From assembly GCA_016936655.1 (NCBI GenBank), contig JAFGXL010000030.1:1-64000 (forward strand): a stretch of 64,000 nucleotides of DNA, given 5' to 3'. The DNA is from Nitrospirota bacterium (GTDB lineage: Bacteria > Nitrospirota > Thermodesulfovibrionia > Thermodesulfovibrionales > Dissulfurispiraceae). Positions 1 through 8,014 of this stretch are shown here, piece by piece. The notes under the pieces are model-generated. The model saw only the letters and a list, made by a program, of their open reading frames with translations, was not told the origin of the DNA and did no database searches. A program made the translations under genes and the position numbers. Each line of letters starts with the position of its first letter. The first letter of the stretch is position 1.

Positions 1-547
1 GAATCTGCTGTACAGAGGGCTGCGTCTTTGACTCTTCTGGTTTTGCAGCATCAGGCTCAGCTGTGCGTTCATCAGGCTTTGCACCAGCCTGCTTTTTCGA
101 CAAAACATCTACAACCAAACGCGAAGGATCCTCGAGCATAAATACTTTATATTCATATGCAGGATCTGCTATATCAAAAACTATTCTAACCGTAGAAGCA
201 TTAAACTGGCCCAGCCTTACAGACCTCAGCAGATTGTCGTTTATATTAAAAACTGTCTGTGCACCTTTTTTCAGCTTTGCGTTTCTTATGTCAAAAAAGA
301 GCCGCTCAGGATTCTGGAGCTTGTTTGCGCTGAACTCCACAGACCCACTCAGATCAAGCACCACTCTTATATGTTCTGAAGCAGCCCAGTGCCTAAGACC
401 TTTTATCTCTACAATATCATCTGCGTGTAGCATTGCAGCAGGCAGCAGAAGAGAAAAAAGAATCATGAGCAGGCTTATCAGAAAACTTCTACCTGTGGCG
501 GATAATGTTTGTTGTATGTTTGCAGCAGCTCTTTTATTCATCTTCAT
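1..547 (-). CDS. AMIN-domain cell-envelope protein, C-terminus cut by window edge
   Basis: A minus-strand reading frame stays open from the ATG at 547 to the window edge (182 codons seen). It begins with a basic, hydrophobic signal sequence (about residues 1-42, ending near MLHA). The AMIN fold follows: IVEIKGLRHWAASEHIRVVL, LDLSGSVEF, RLFFDIRNAKL, VRLGQFNASTVRIVFDIADP and SRLVVDVL. A Pro/Glu/Lys-rich linker begins near residue 152. AMIN domains bind peptidoglycan or target proteins to the septum or secretin, and occur at the N-terminus of AmiC-type amidases and PilQ secretins. The catalytic part lies outside the window, so the choice between these is open. A second ATG at 541 is possible. 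Confidence 0.8.
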   Translation of the reverse strand, partial: MKMNKRAAANIQQTLSATGRSFLISLLMILFSLLLPAAMLHADDIVEIKGLRHWAASEHIRVVLDLSGSVEFSANKLQNPERLFFDIRNAKLKKGAQTVFNINDNLLRSVRLGQFNASTVRIVFDIADPAYEYKVFMLEDPSRLVVDVLSKKQAGAKPDERTAEPDAAKPEESKTQPSVQQI

Positions 548-561
548 ATTGGGTTACTTAA

Positions 562-591
562 ATAATAGCGAATTAAAGTATAGACATTCAA
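562..591 (-). promoter_or_regulatory. Sigma70-like promoter of the AMIN-domain gene
   Basis: Read on the minus strand, TTGAAT (591-586), an 18-nt spacer and TATTAT (567-562) end 14 nt before the ATG at 547. The transcript leader would be only about 7 nt. Confidence 0.45.
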
Positions 592-629
592 CCATTTTAA
601 AGATATTTTTATGATCGGCTGTTTTAGGG

Positions 630-635
630 TATAAT
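630..635 (+). promoter_or_regulatory. -10 box (TATAAT) directly ahead of the HDAC-family gene
   Basis: A perfect TATAAT lies 7 nt before the ATG at 643. No Shine-Dalgarno sequence fits between them and the -35 region is poor. If the box is used, transcription starts at or next to the start codon, giving a leaderless mRNA. Confidence 0.4.
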
Positions 636-642
636 TTCAGAA

Positions 643-1566
643 ATGACCAAAACCGGATTTATATACAATAATTTTTTTCTTAAACATGCGCCGCCTGCCG
701 GTCATCCGGACACTGGAGAGCGGCTGCTCGCAGTAATAGATATACTAAAAAAAGCAGGGCTTTGGGAAAAACTGGTCCATATAAAATCGAGGCTGGCTAG
801 CTATGAAGATATAGGAAGGGTTCATTCAGTTGAATATATAAAAAAGCTAACCGAATTTGGTACAGGCTTTATTGATGAAGACACATACATATCCGAGCAG
901 ACTCTCTCCTCCGGACTGCATGCTGCAGGAGCAATCATTGAGGCGATACACAGATGCAGACAGGGAGAAATTGATAGAGCATTCTGTGCGGTAAGGCCTC
1001 CAGGCCATCATGCAGAACCAGATGCCGCAATGGGCTTCTGTATTTTCAACAATGTTGCAGTCGGGGCCAGATATGCACAATCGATCGGATACAAAAAAGT
1101 GTTTATAATCGACTTTGACGCACATCACGGCAACGGCACGCAACACATATTTGAAGATGATGAAACTGTATATTATTTCAGCACACACCAGCACCCGTAT
1201 TATCCAGATACAGGTAAAGAGACAGAGCGCGGCACAGGAAAAGGCGAAGGCTTTACATACAATGTAACAATAAAAGCAGGATCGGGAAATAAAGACTTCC
1301 TCTATGTTTATCAGGATATTCTGCCGGGTCTCATATTCAGATATAAGCCTGACATAGTTTTAGTATCAGCAGGATATGATATATACACAGATGATCCTTT
1401 TGCCGACATATGGGTTTCAGGAGAAGGGGTGCGAGGAATAGTACAAAGCATCCTCTCTTCCTCGCACTGTCCGGTCGTATTCACGCTAGAAGGAGGATAC
1501 GATCCAAAATCACTCGCTGAGTGCGTAAAAATAACTATTGAAGAAATGCTCAAAAACAGCGAGTGA
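643..1566 (+). CDS. Histone deacetylase / acetylpolyamine amidohydrolase family protein (first of a tandem pair)
   Basis: 307 aa, the full length of a zinc-dependent deacetylase domain. Visible motifs are RPPGHHA with the active-site His pair (H122, H123), DFDAHHGNGTQ with zinc ligands D159 and H161, STHQHPYYP, SAGYDIYTDDP with the third zinc Asp, and the closing LEGGYD. The PPGHHA form is typical of class II-like bacterial enzymes. Such enzymes deacetylate acetyl-lysine or acetyl-polyamine substrates in the cytoplasm; the substrate here is unknown. The stop overlaps the start of the paralogous gene downstream (TGATG), so the two are translationally coupled. No signal peptide is present. The start at 643 follows a TATAAT by only 7 nt. 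Confidence 0.92.
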   Translation: MTKTGFIYNNFFLKHAPPAGHPDTGERLLAVIDILKKAGLWEKLVHIKSRLASYEDIGRVHSVEYIKKLTEFGTGFIDEDTYISEQTLSSGLHAAGAIIEAIHRCRQGEIDRAFCAVRPPGHHAEPDAAMGFCIFNNVAVGARYAQSIGYKKVFIIDFDAHHGNGTQHIFEDDETVYYFSTHQHPYYPDTGKETERGTGKGEGFTYNVTIKAGSGNKDFLYVYQDILPGLIFRYKPDIVLVSAGYDIYTDDPFADIWVSGEGVRGIVQSILSSSHCPVVFTLEGGYDPKSLAECVKITIEEMLKNSE

Positions 1567-2501
1567 TGAAAAAAATAGGGTATGCCTACAGTGATATATT
1601 TTTGAGGCACCAGCTGCCCCAGCGGCACCCTGAATCATCAGAAAGACTCGAAGCGATCAATAAAATAATCCATAGCTCAGATCTTATCACCAAGCTTGTC
1701 ACGATTAAGCCGAGGCCCGCAGAAGAAGGTCAGCTTAGCCTTGTGCATACCGAAGCATATATAGATCAGATAAAGACATCCGAACCGGGATATATTGACC
1801 AGGACACATATTTATCAGACGGAAGCTACGAGGCAGCTTTATATGCTGCCGGCGCTGTTATCCGCGCTGTAGAGATGTGCGCCAGCAAGACTATAGATGG
1901 AGCATTCTGCGCTGTAAGACCGCCGGGGCACCATGCTGAATCTGACAGAGCCATGGGATTTTGCCTCTTCAACAACATAGCCATAGCAGCAAGATGCGGA
2001 CAGAAAATCGGATTTAAAAAAGTTTTTATTGTCGACTTTGATGTTCACCACGGAAACGGTACACAAAACACATTTTTGGATAATGACACAGTATTTTATT
2101 TCAGCACTCACCAGCATCCATTTTATCCGGGGTCTGGCAATGAAAATGAGACTGGCATCGGTAAAGGTAAAGGCTTCACAAAAAACATACCGCTAAAAGA
2201 AGGCACTGAGGATAATGAATATATCAAAATCTATAATGAAAAACTTCCCGAAATTGTAAAAGACTTTAATCCTGATCTGATGTTAGTTTCAGCAGGATAC
2301 GACCTGCATATCAACGATCCCCTCGCAAGGATGAATGTCAGCGATGATGGCATAAGAGGCATAGTTGAAGGCATACTCTCTGCTGCTTGGGCAGACAACA
2401 AAATACCTGTTGTATTCACTCTTGAAGGCGGCTATAACCTGAGGCATCTGGCACACTCTGTAAAGATTACTATCGAGAGTATGCTCAACTTTCAGATGTA
2501 G
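1566..2501 (+). CDS. Histone deacetylase family protein (second of a tandem pair)
   Basis: About 311 aa and clearly a paralogue of the upstream gene, with similar residues along the whole length. It carries RPPGHHAESDRAMGFCLFNN, DFDVHHGNGTQ, STHQHPFYPGSG, SAGYDLHINDP and LEGGYN, so the zinc and catalytic residues are intact. The ATG at 1566 overlaps the upstream stop as TGATG; a GTG one codon earlier (1563) is also possible. The 3' end overlaps the tail of the convergent transporter gene by 17 bp. Two intact but diverged copies suggest separate substrates or a heteromeric enzyme, which is inference. Confidence 0.92.
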   Translation: MKKIGYAYSDIFLRHQLPQRHPESSERLEAINKIIHSSDLITKLVTIKPRPAEEGQLSLVHTEAYIDQIKTSEPGYIDQDTYLSDGSYEAALYAAGAVIRAVEMCASKTIDGAFCAVRPPGHHAESDRAMGFCLFNNIAIAARCGQKIGFKKVFIVDFDVHHGNGTQNTFLDNDTVFYFSTHQHPFYPGSGNENETGIGKGKGFTKNIPLKEGTEDNEYIKIYNEKLPEIVKDFNPDLMLVSAGYDLHINDPLARMNVSDDGIRGIVEGILSAAWADNKIPVVFTLEGGYNLRHLAHSVKITIESMLNFQM

Positions 2502-3726
2502 ATGTATCATTTGGAAAGCCGGCATCAACTCCTCTTACAATAAGGAGACCAGAAATAAAAAATAGAGCCAGCGCAAGCACAGCCCACCTCTGGCTCTGCA
2601 TTGTGCTGGAGACTATACCAAAAACCAACGGACCGATTACTGCCGATGATTTTCCAACAAGCGCATATGCCCCGAAATATTCTGCCTCTTTACCTTCAGG
2701 CACAAACTGAGTGAACAATGCCCTTGATGCTGCCTGCACTGTGCCGAGTCCAAATCCTGCCATAGAAGCTATCAGGAAAAATGAGAGCTTGCTCTGAGCA
2801 AAAAACACAGCCCCACACACAGCTGTCCATAGCACAAGAGAATTGATGAGAACACTTTTCGGACCTTTCTTATCTATGCGCGAAGCCATTGCAAAAGAGC
2901 CTGTCAGAGCTGTTCCCTGAACAGTAAGATATACAAGTATGAGCTCATCACTTCTAAACCCTAGTGTCACAGCTGCAAATATGCTTGAAAATACGATCAC
3001 TGTGCTTACTCCATCTTCATAAAGCAGATATGCGGCCATGAACCTCCTCATCTTCGGAGTTTTCCAGATATGCCTAAGAGTCGAAATCGACATACGCATG
3101 CCTGATGCTGCTGCATTTTTGAATGGCATAGGTCTGCGCGCATCAGCAGGAAGGTTAATAAATGCTGGCAATGCAAATATAAGAAAAAAAAAGGCGGTTG
3201 CGGGCCATACAAACTCTATGCTCAAGCGGCTTATAATCAAAAACGCTATTAGAAGAGAAATTACAGATCCGGCATAACCTGTTCCGTATCCCCATGCAGA
3301 GACCCTTCCCTGATGACTGGATGGAGCTATATCCGGAAGAAAAGCATTATAAAAAACCAGTCCGCCTTCCATGCCTATATTTGCAGCTACCACGAGGATA
3401 AATGACTCGAGAGCCATCCCCTTCTGCAAAAACCAGAAAGACGCAACAGCAAAAACAGATAACAGCGTATAAAAAATTAGCAATCTTTTTCTGAAACCTG
3501 ACGAATCAGCAAGTCCGCCCATAACTGGTGATGTAAGCGCCACAAATGCCATGCTAAGACTTATTGCTGAGCCCCACCATAGATCAGCATTATATCCGGA
3601 GTCAGAGGCTATTACAGTTGTGAAGTATACAGGGAATATTACAGCAGCTATTACAGCTGAATATGATGAGTTGGCCAGATCAAACAGACACCAAGAGACA
3701 ACTTTTTTGTCTAAAATATTCTTCAT
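2485..3726 (-). CDS. UMF1/Atg22-type MFS transporter
   Basis: 413 aa with about 12 hydrophobic segments. The N-terminus WCLFDLANSSYSAVIAAVIF is the signature of the Atg22-like (UMF1) branch of the major facilitator superfamily. In fungi Atg22 exports amino acids from the vacuole; bacterial members have no assigned substrate. The gene begins 28 nt after rnc ends and may be cotranscribed with it. It converges on the HDAC pair with a 17-bp overlap. The ATG at 3726 is the first Met and precedes the conserved motif by the usual distance. Confidence 0.85.
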   Translation of the reverse strand: MKNILDKKVVSWCLFDLANSSYSAVIAAVIFPVYFTTVIASDSGYNADLWWGSAISLSMAFVALTSPVMGGLADSSGFRKRLLIFYTLLSVFAVASFWFLQKGMALESFILVVAANIGMEGGLVFYNAFLPDIAPSSHQGRVSAWGYGTGYAGSVISLLIAFLIISRLSIEFVWPATAFFFLIFALPAFINLPADARRPMPFKNAAASGMRMSISTLRHIWKTPKMRRFMAAYLLYEDGVSTVIVFSSIFAAVTLGFRSDELILVYLTVQGTALTGSFAMASRIDKKGPKSVLINSLVLWTAVCGAVFFAQSKLSFFLIASMAGFGLGTVQAASRALFTQFVPEGKEAEYFGAYALVGKSSAVIGPLVFGIVSSTMQSQRWAVLALALFFISGLLIVRGVDAGFPNDTSTSES

Positions 3727-3754
3727 CTGTGGGACAAATTAATAATGGTATACA

Positions 3755-4474
3755 TTATGAACTGTTTTTTGCTGGTTTTATCTTAGCGAGCGCTTCTTTT
3801 GCAGCAGCTTTTTCTGACTCTTTTTTGCTCCTGCCTCTGCCTGTGCCCAGAAGATCGCAATCGATATAGACCTCAGATGTGAAAACCTTTTCATGCTCCT
3901 CGCCCTGTTCATTTACAATATTATATAGAGGCAGCTTGCCAAAAAACTCCTGAGTGAACTCCTGAAGCTCGCTCTTGTAGTCAACTCCATCTTTTTTTGA
4001 TAAAGCGTTCCATATCTTTTTTTCAAATAATTTGAGAACAGTCATCTTTGCAGCATCATAACCGGCATCAAGGAACACTGCTCCTATTAATGCCTCAACA
4101 GCATCTGCGAGCAGTGACTTTTTATGCCTGCCACCGGACAACTCCTCGCCCTTCCCTAGCCTCAGATAATCGCCGACAGCCAGATCCAGAGCGATTTCAT
4201 AAAGAACCGCCTCCTTTACAATCTGAGATTTTAGCTTTGACATCTGTGCTTCTGAAAGCATAGGGGCGAGACCAAAAAGATGCTCTGCCACTATAAGTCC
4301 CAAAACAGAGTCTCCCAGAAATTCGAGTCTCTCATTATAAAAACTTTTTTTATTGTGGGATTCGTGGTGAAAGGATTTATGAGTGAGAGCTTCACTGAGG
4401 ATATCCCTGTTTAAAAAGGATATCCCCAGTAAGGCCTCAAGCTCTGTTGTATTTTTTGAAAAGCAGGCAGGCAT
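3755..4474 (-). CDS. rnc: Ribonuclease III
   Basis: 239 aa from the ATG at 4474. The endonuclease domain has the signature [14 protein letters not shown] (acidic metal ligands E and D), and [14 protein letters not shown] supplies the second acidic pair. A C-terminal dsRNA-binding domain follows (DYKSELQEF..., then [11 protein letters not shown]). RNase III processes rRNA precursors and structured mRNAs in the cytoplasm. The start lies inside the 3' end of fabF in another frame (38-nt overlap), and a TTG at 4486 is an alternative. The acpP-fabF-rnc order is common in bacteria and supports the call. Confidence 0.95.
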   Translation of the reverse strand: MPACFSKNTTELEALLGISFLNRDILSEALTHKSFHHESHNKKSFYNERLEFLGDSVLGLIVAEHLFGLAPMLSEAQMSKLKSQIVKEAVLYEIALDLAVGDYLRLGKGEELSGGRHKKSLLADAVEALIGAVFLDAGYDAAKMTVLKLFEKKIWNALSKKDGVDYKSELQEFTQEFFGKLPLYNIVNEQGEEHEKVFTSEVYIDCDLLGTGRGRSKKESEKAAAKEALAKIKPAKNSS

Positions 4475-5687
4475 TAGTGCCGCCAAAACCGAATGAGTTG
4501 GACAGAGCGCAATTTACCTGCATCTGTCTTGCCTTGTTTGGCACATAATCCAGATCGCATTCAGGATCAGGAGTCTCTAGATTGATGGTCGGCAGAACCA
4601 TATTGTTATGTATGCTAAGAGCGGAAAATACAGCCTCTACTCCGCCTGCAGCTCCCAGCAAGTGGCCGGTCATGGACTTTGTTGAGCTTACACAAAGCTT
4701 ATAGGCATGCTCTCCAAAAAGCGTTTTGATCGCAGCTGTCTCAAGCTCGTCACCATATTTTGTAGATGTGCCATGTGCATTGATATAGTCTATCTCTTCT
4801 TTTTCAATGCCTGCATCCCTAATGGCAGCCTTCATGCAGCGAAGAGCGCCCTCTCCCTCTGGAGCAGGAGTTGTTATGTGATACGCATCACTCGACATGC
4901 CGTAGCCGATTATCTCAGCGTATATCCTGGCTCCTCTCGCAAGCGCGTTATCGAGACTCTCCATCACGAGCACTCCAGCTCCTTCACCCACAACAAAACC
5001 ATCTCTGTCAGCGTCAAAAGGCCTGCTAGACCTCTCAGGATCATCATTTCTTGTTGAAAGAGTCTTCATAACAGAAAATCCGCCGACTGCAAGAGGCGTT
5101 ATGACAGATTCTGTGCCGCCAGCTATCATAGCATCAGCATCTCCTCTCTGGATTATCTTGAAAGCATCTCCAATAGAATGGCTTCCTGTAGCGCAGGCAG
5201 TAACCACAGATGAGTTGGGTCCCTTTGCTCCATATTTTATTGATATATTGCCTGAAGCAAGATTTATGATGAGCATAGGAATAAAGAAAGGAGATATCCT
5301 CTTCATTCCCTTTTCGAGATATACCTTGTGGTAATGCTCGATTGCAGGCAGTCCGCCCATTCCAGCGCCTACGATAACCCCCACTCTTTCCGCATTCTCT
5401 GGTGTTATCGAAAGCCCTGAATCATCCATGGCCATAGAAGCTGCTGCTATAGCCAGATGGATAAAGCGATCCATCTTTTTGATCTCTTTGAGCTCAACAT
5501 AGTTGGATGCGTTAAAATCCTTAACCTCTCCTGCTATGCGGACACTCGACTCAGAAGCGTCAAAATGAGTGATCGGCCCTATGCCAGATCTGCCCTTAAG
5601 CGCGGCATTCCATGAAGCATCTGTACCGATGCCCAGAGGGGTAACCAGCCCCAGGCCTGTTATAACTACTCTTCTTTTAGAGATCAT
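4437..5687 (-). CDS. fabF: 3-oxoacyl-[acyl-carrier-protein] synthase II
   Basis: 416 aa, the normal length for KAS II. The active-site Cys is in [13 protein letters not shown]. The two catalytic His are in [12 protein letters not shown] and [13 protein letters not shown], and the GFGGTNA glycine loop is near the C-terminus. The enzyme condenses malonyl-ACP with acyl-ACP in fatty-acid elongation. Its ATG overlaps the acpP stop by 4 nt (ATGA), so carrier and synthase are coupled. The rnc start lies within its 3' end. Confidence 0.97.
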   Translation of the reverse strand: MISKRRVVITGLGLVTPLGIGTDASWNAALKGRSGIGPITHFDASESSVRIAGEVKDFNASNYVELKEIKKMDRFIHLAIAAASMAMDDSGLSITPENAERVGVIVGAGMGGLPAIEHYHKVYLEKGMKRISPFFIPMLIINLASGNISIKYGAKGPNSSVVTACATGSHSIGDAFKIIQRGDADAMIAGGTESVITPLAVGGFSVMKTLSTRNDDPERSSRPFDADRDGFVVGEGAGVLVMESLDNALARGARIYAEIIGYGMSSDAYHITTPAPEGEGALRCMKAAIRDAGIEKEEIDYINAHGTSTKYGDELETAAIKTLFGEHAYKLCVSSTKSMTGHLLGAAGGVEAVFSALSIHNNMVLPTINLETPDPECDLDYVPNKARQMQVNCALSNSFGFGGTNACLLFKKYNRA

Positions 5688-5914
5688 CCCAATTTGTTCT
5701 GTATATAGTCGACTGCGTCTTTTACTTTTGCAATCTTTTCTGCATCCTCATCAGGGATCTCGATGTTAAATGCCTCTTCAAAAGCCATTACAAGCTCTAC
5801 TGTATCGAGTGAGTCTGCTCCAAGGTCTTCGACAAATGATGCCTCTTGCGTAACCTCTGCAGCATCTACTCCAAGCTGCTTTGCGATAATCTCTTTAACC
5901 TTTTCTTCTACCAT
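5684..5914 (-). CDS. acpP: Acyl carrier protein
   Basis: 76 aa, acidic, with the phosphopantetheine attachment site [12 protein letters not shown] (Ser35). The ATG at 5914 is preceded by GGAGG at a good distance. An in-frame upstream extension to 5959 lacks family similarity and was not used. The protein carries acyl chains between the FabF and FabG enzymes encoded beside it. Confidence 0.97.
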   Translation of the reverse strand: MVEEKVKEIIAKQLGVDAAEVTQEASFVEDLGADSLDTVELVMAFEEAFNIEIPDEDAEKIAKVKDAVDYIQNKLG

Positions 5915-5987
5915 TATTTCCTCCGTAGATTTTTTCTGAATTTGAATAGCAAATATCATAGTGGATTTAGAATATAAAATCCACTAG

Positions 5988-6722
5988 TTACATATACATG
6001 CCGCCGTTTACGTGTATAACCTGGCCGGTAATATATCCTGATGCCGGAGATGCGAGAAAGAGTATGGCATTAGACACATCATCAACTGTTCCAAATTTAC
6101 CCATGGGAATATTTCTGAACATATCCTGTTTAACATTATCAGGAAGCGCGTCTGTCATCGCTGTTACGATAAAGCCCGGAGCAATAGCATTTGCGGTTAT
6201 GCCCCTGCTTGCGTACTCTTTAGCTGTAGTCTTTGTGAGGCCAACTATTCCAGCCTTTGAAGCGCTGTAATTAGCCTGACCGGCATTGCCTATAAAAGCG
6301 ACTATTGAGGCTACATTTATTATCCTTCCATACTTCTGCTTTGCCATCACTTTTACAGCCTCTTTTGTGCAGAGGAATGTACCCTTAAGATTTATATTGA
6401 TAACTGCGTCCCAGTCCTCTTCCTTCATCCTCAGCATAAGACCGTCTTTTGTTATACCTGCATTATTGACAAGTATATCTACACTCCCGAATTCCTTTAC
6501 GACTGATTCAAACAGAGAGGCTACATCTTTAGAAGAGGAAACATCTGTCTTGTATGCAGCTGATCTGACTCCAGACTGCTGAAGCTCTGCGGCAGTCTCT
6601 GCGGCAGCGTCAATATTAACATCAACCACGGCTATATTAACGCCCTGTGCAGCGAATGCAGCTGCAATTGACTTACCTATCCCTCTTGCGCCCCCTGTGA
6701 TTATGGCGGTCTGGCCTTTCAT
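5988..6722 (-). CDS. fabG: 3-oxoacyl-[acyl-carrier-protein] reductase
   Basis: 244 aa short-chain dehydrogenase. It has the NADPH-binding TGGARGIGKS near the N-terminus, NNAG, the catalytic YSASK (Tyr and Lys) and the C-terminal GYITGQVIHVNGGMYM typical of FabG. It reduces 3-oxoacyl-ACP. It is the first gene of the fabG-acpP-fabF-rnc run, 73 nt ahead of acpP. A GGGGGG stretch lies about 10 nt before the ATG. Confidence 0.95.
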   Translation of the reverse strand: MKGQTAIITGGARGIGKSIAAAFAAQGVNIAVVDVNIDAAAETAAELQQSGVRSAAYKTDVSSSKDVASLFESVVKEFGSVDILVNNAGITKDGLMLRMKEEDWDAVININLKGTFLCTKEAVKVMAKQKYGRIINVASIVAFIGNAGQANYSASKAGIVGLTKTTAKEYASRGITANAIAPGFIVTAMTDALPDNVKQDMFRNIPMGKFGTVDDVSNAILFLASPASGYITGQVIHVNGGMYM

Positions 6723-6816
6723 CAGTTATTGTCCCCCCTGTAAAAAGTCGGCTATCATTTTAGCAAAGAACTGTTTGTTATTTCCAGTCCGGAGCTTCTT
6801 TAATGTTGATGTTATA

Positions 6817-7314
6817 TCATCTATAGTTTGAAAATTGCAGGTGTATTCCAAAATCTTTTTCCTTGAGCAGTGATATTACCTGCTGAAGATCGTCTATCTT
6901 CTTTGCCTTTACCCTGACCTGATCTTTCTGAATCTCTGAAGAGACCTTCATCTTTGTATCCTTTATGCATTTTACAATCTCTTTTGCCTTCTCCTGAGGT
7001 ATCCCCTGCTGCAGACTGATTGCCTGACGCACGGTGCTGCCGGCAGCAGACTCTATCTTGCCGTATGTAAGAGCCTTAAGCGAAATGCCTCTTTTGATTA
7101 TTTTTGACTGAAGTATATCAATAACGCTCTTAAGTTTCTGTTCATCGTCAGAAACAAGAGTAATAACAGCCTTTGCTTTATCAAGATCAATGTCGCTCTT
7201 GCTGCCCTTAAAGTCGAACCTCTGGGTCAGCTCCTTAAGCGCCTGCGTAACAGCATTTGTCACCTCCTGCATATCTATTTCGCAGATAACATCAAATGCA
7301 TGTTCATCAGCCAT
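6817..7314 (-). CDS. yajQ: YajQ-family nucleotide-binding protein
   Basis: 165 aa, the full YajQ (UPF0234) length, with the usual RFDFKGSKSDI and the C-terminal DFGIHLQFSNYR. Known members are small two-domain proteins that bind nucleotides or RNA; the Xanthomonas member binds cyclic di-GMP. Two diguanylate-cyclase genes lie in this window, but no functional link can be read from the sequence. It starts 10 nt after the PsiE-like gene and is probably cotranscribed with it. Confidence 0.9.
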   Translation of the reverse strand: MADEHAFDVICEIDMQEVTNAVTQALKELTQRFDFKGSKSDIDLDKAKAVITLVSDDEQKLKSVIDILQSKIIKRGISLKALTYGKIESAAGSTVRQAISLQQGIPQEKAKEIVKCIKDTKMKVSSEIQKDQVRVKAKKIDDLQQVISLLKEKDFGIHLQFSNYR

Positions 7315-7324
7315 TTAAATCCTC

Positions 7325-7759
7325 CTATTGTTCAAGCCTCTGCGCTTTGACAGCCAGATAGTAGCCTATCATAAATATAATAACAACAACCGCTGTAACC
7401 CCTATCTCTATAAGCTTGTCATGCGATATGGTCTCCATAGCAGACCCTTGAGCTTCTATAAGGAGGATCCTTCTTATGGATGCTATAACGCCTATCGCCA
7501 GAAAAGGGGCAAGAGAAAACTTCTGTTTTTTCAAAAACCTGATCACAGTCCAGAGCAGCTCCAGAATAATCAAGGCGAGCAGCACATCATTAACAAGAGC
7601 GATTACTGCTACTCTAGTAGGATCAGCAAGATTAGCAGCTGCATAGTAGAGCACATAACCGCATGCTATAAAAAGAAGCAGCGCTGCTATCGCATGAAAA
7701 AGCATATCAATCTTTATCAAAAAATCCTTCAAATACTCGCTAATATTGATTTTTTTCAT
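7325..7759 (-). CDS. PsiE-like four-helix membrane protein
   Basis: 144 aa with four hydrophobic segments, matching the phosphate-starvation-inducible PsiE family in size and layout (for example NDVLLALIILELLWTVIRFL and FLAIGVIASIRRILLIEAQG). The function of the family is unknown. The ATG at 7759 follows an AGGGAGGTC motif; an upstream in-frame start at 7798 would add a stretch overlapping the SD region and was not used. A TATAAT on the minus strand (7790-7785) lies just upstream. Confidence 0.8.
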   Translation of the reverse strand: MKKINISEYLKDFLIKIDMLFHAIAALLLFIACGYVLYYAAANLADPTRVAVIALVNDVLLALIILELLWTVIRFLKKQKFSLAPFLAIGVIASIRRILLIEAQGSAMETISHDKLIEIGVTAVVVIIFMIGYYLAVKAQRLEQ

Positions 7760-8014
7760 ATGAGACCTGACCTCCCTGCTGATAATTATATCAGCCAATA
7801 ATAGTCTAACTGTTCAACAACTTCTAATCCAGAATACTTAATACAATAATTTATGGATACAAATTATTGATAAATAATATTTATTTTTAATAGGTTGCGA
7901 TGTAAAGATTTATATACAATAATCCTTATGTCTATGTTAGGATACTTTATCTAAATGTAGTGTATTCATTAAAGATTACATTATTGGGTTCGATAATACA
8001 ATAACGGGAGAATA

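Noticed and set aside
63-614. 183-codon plus-strand reading frame at the left edge
   Set aside because: It is antisense to the AMIN-domain gene, whose minus-strand translation has clear family sequence and a signal peptide.
7328-7801. 157-codon plus-strand frame
   Set aside because: It is exactly antisense to the PsiE-like gene, rich in Lys/Asn/Tyr with no domain, and has no ribosome-binding site.
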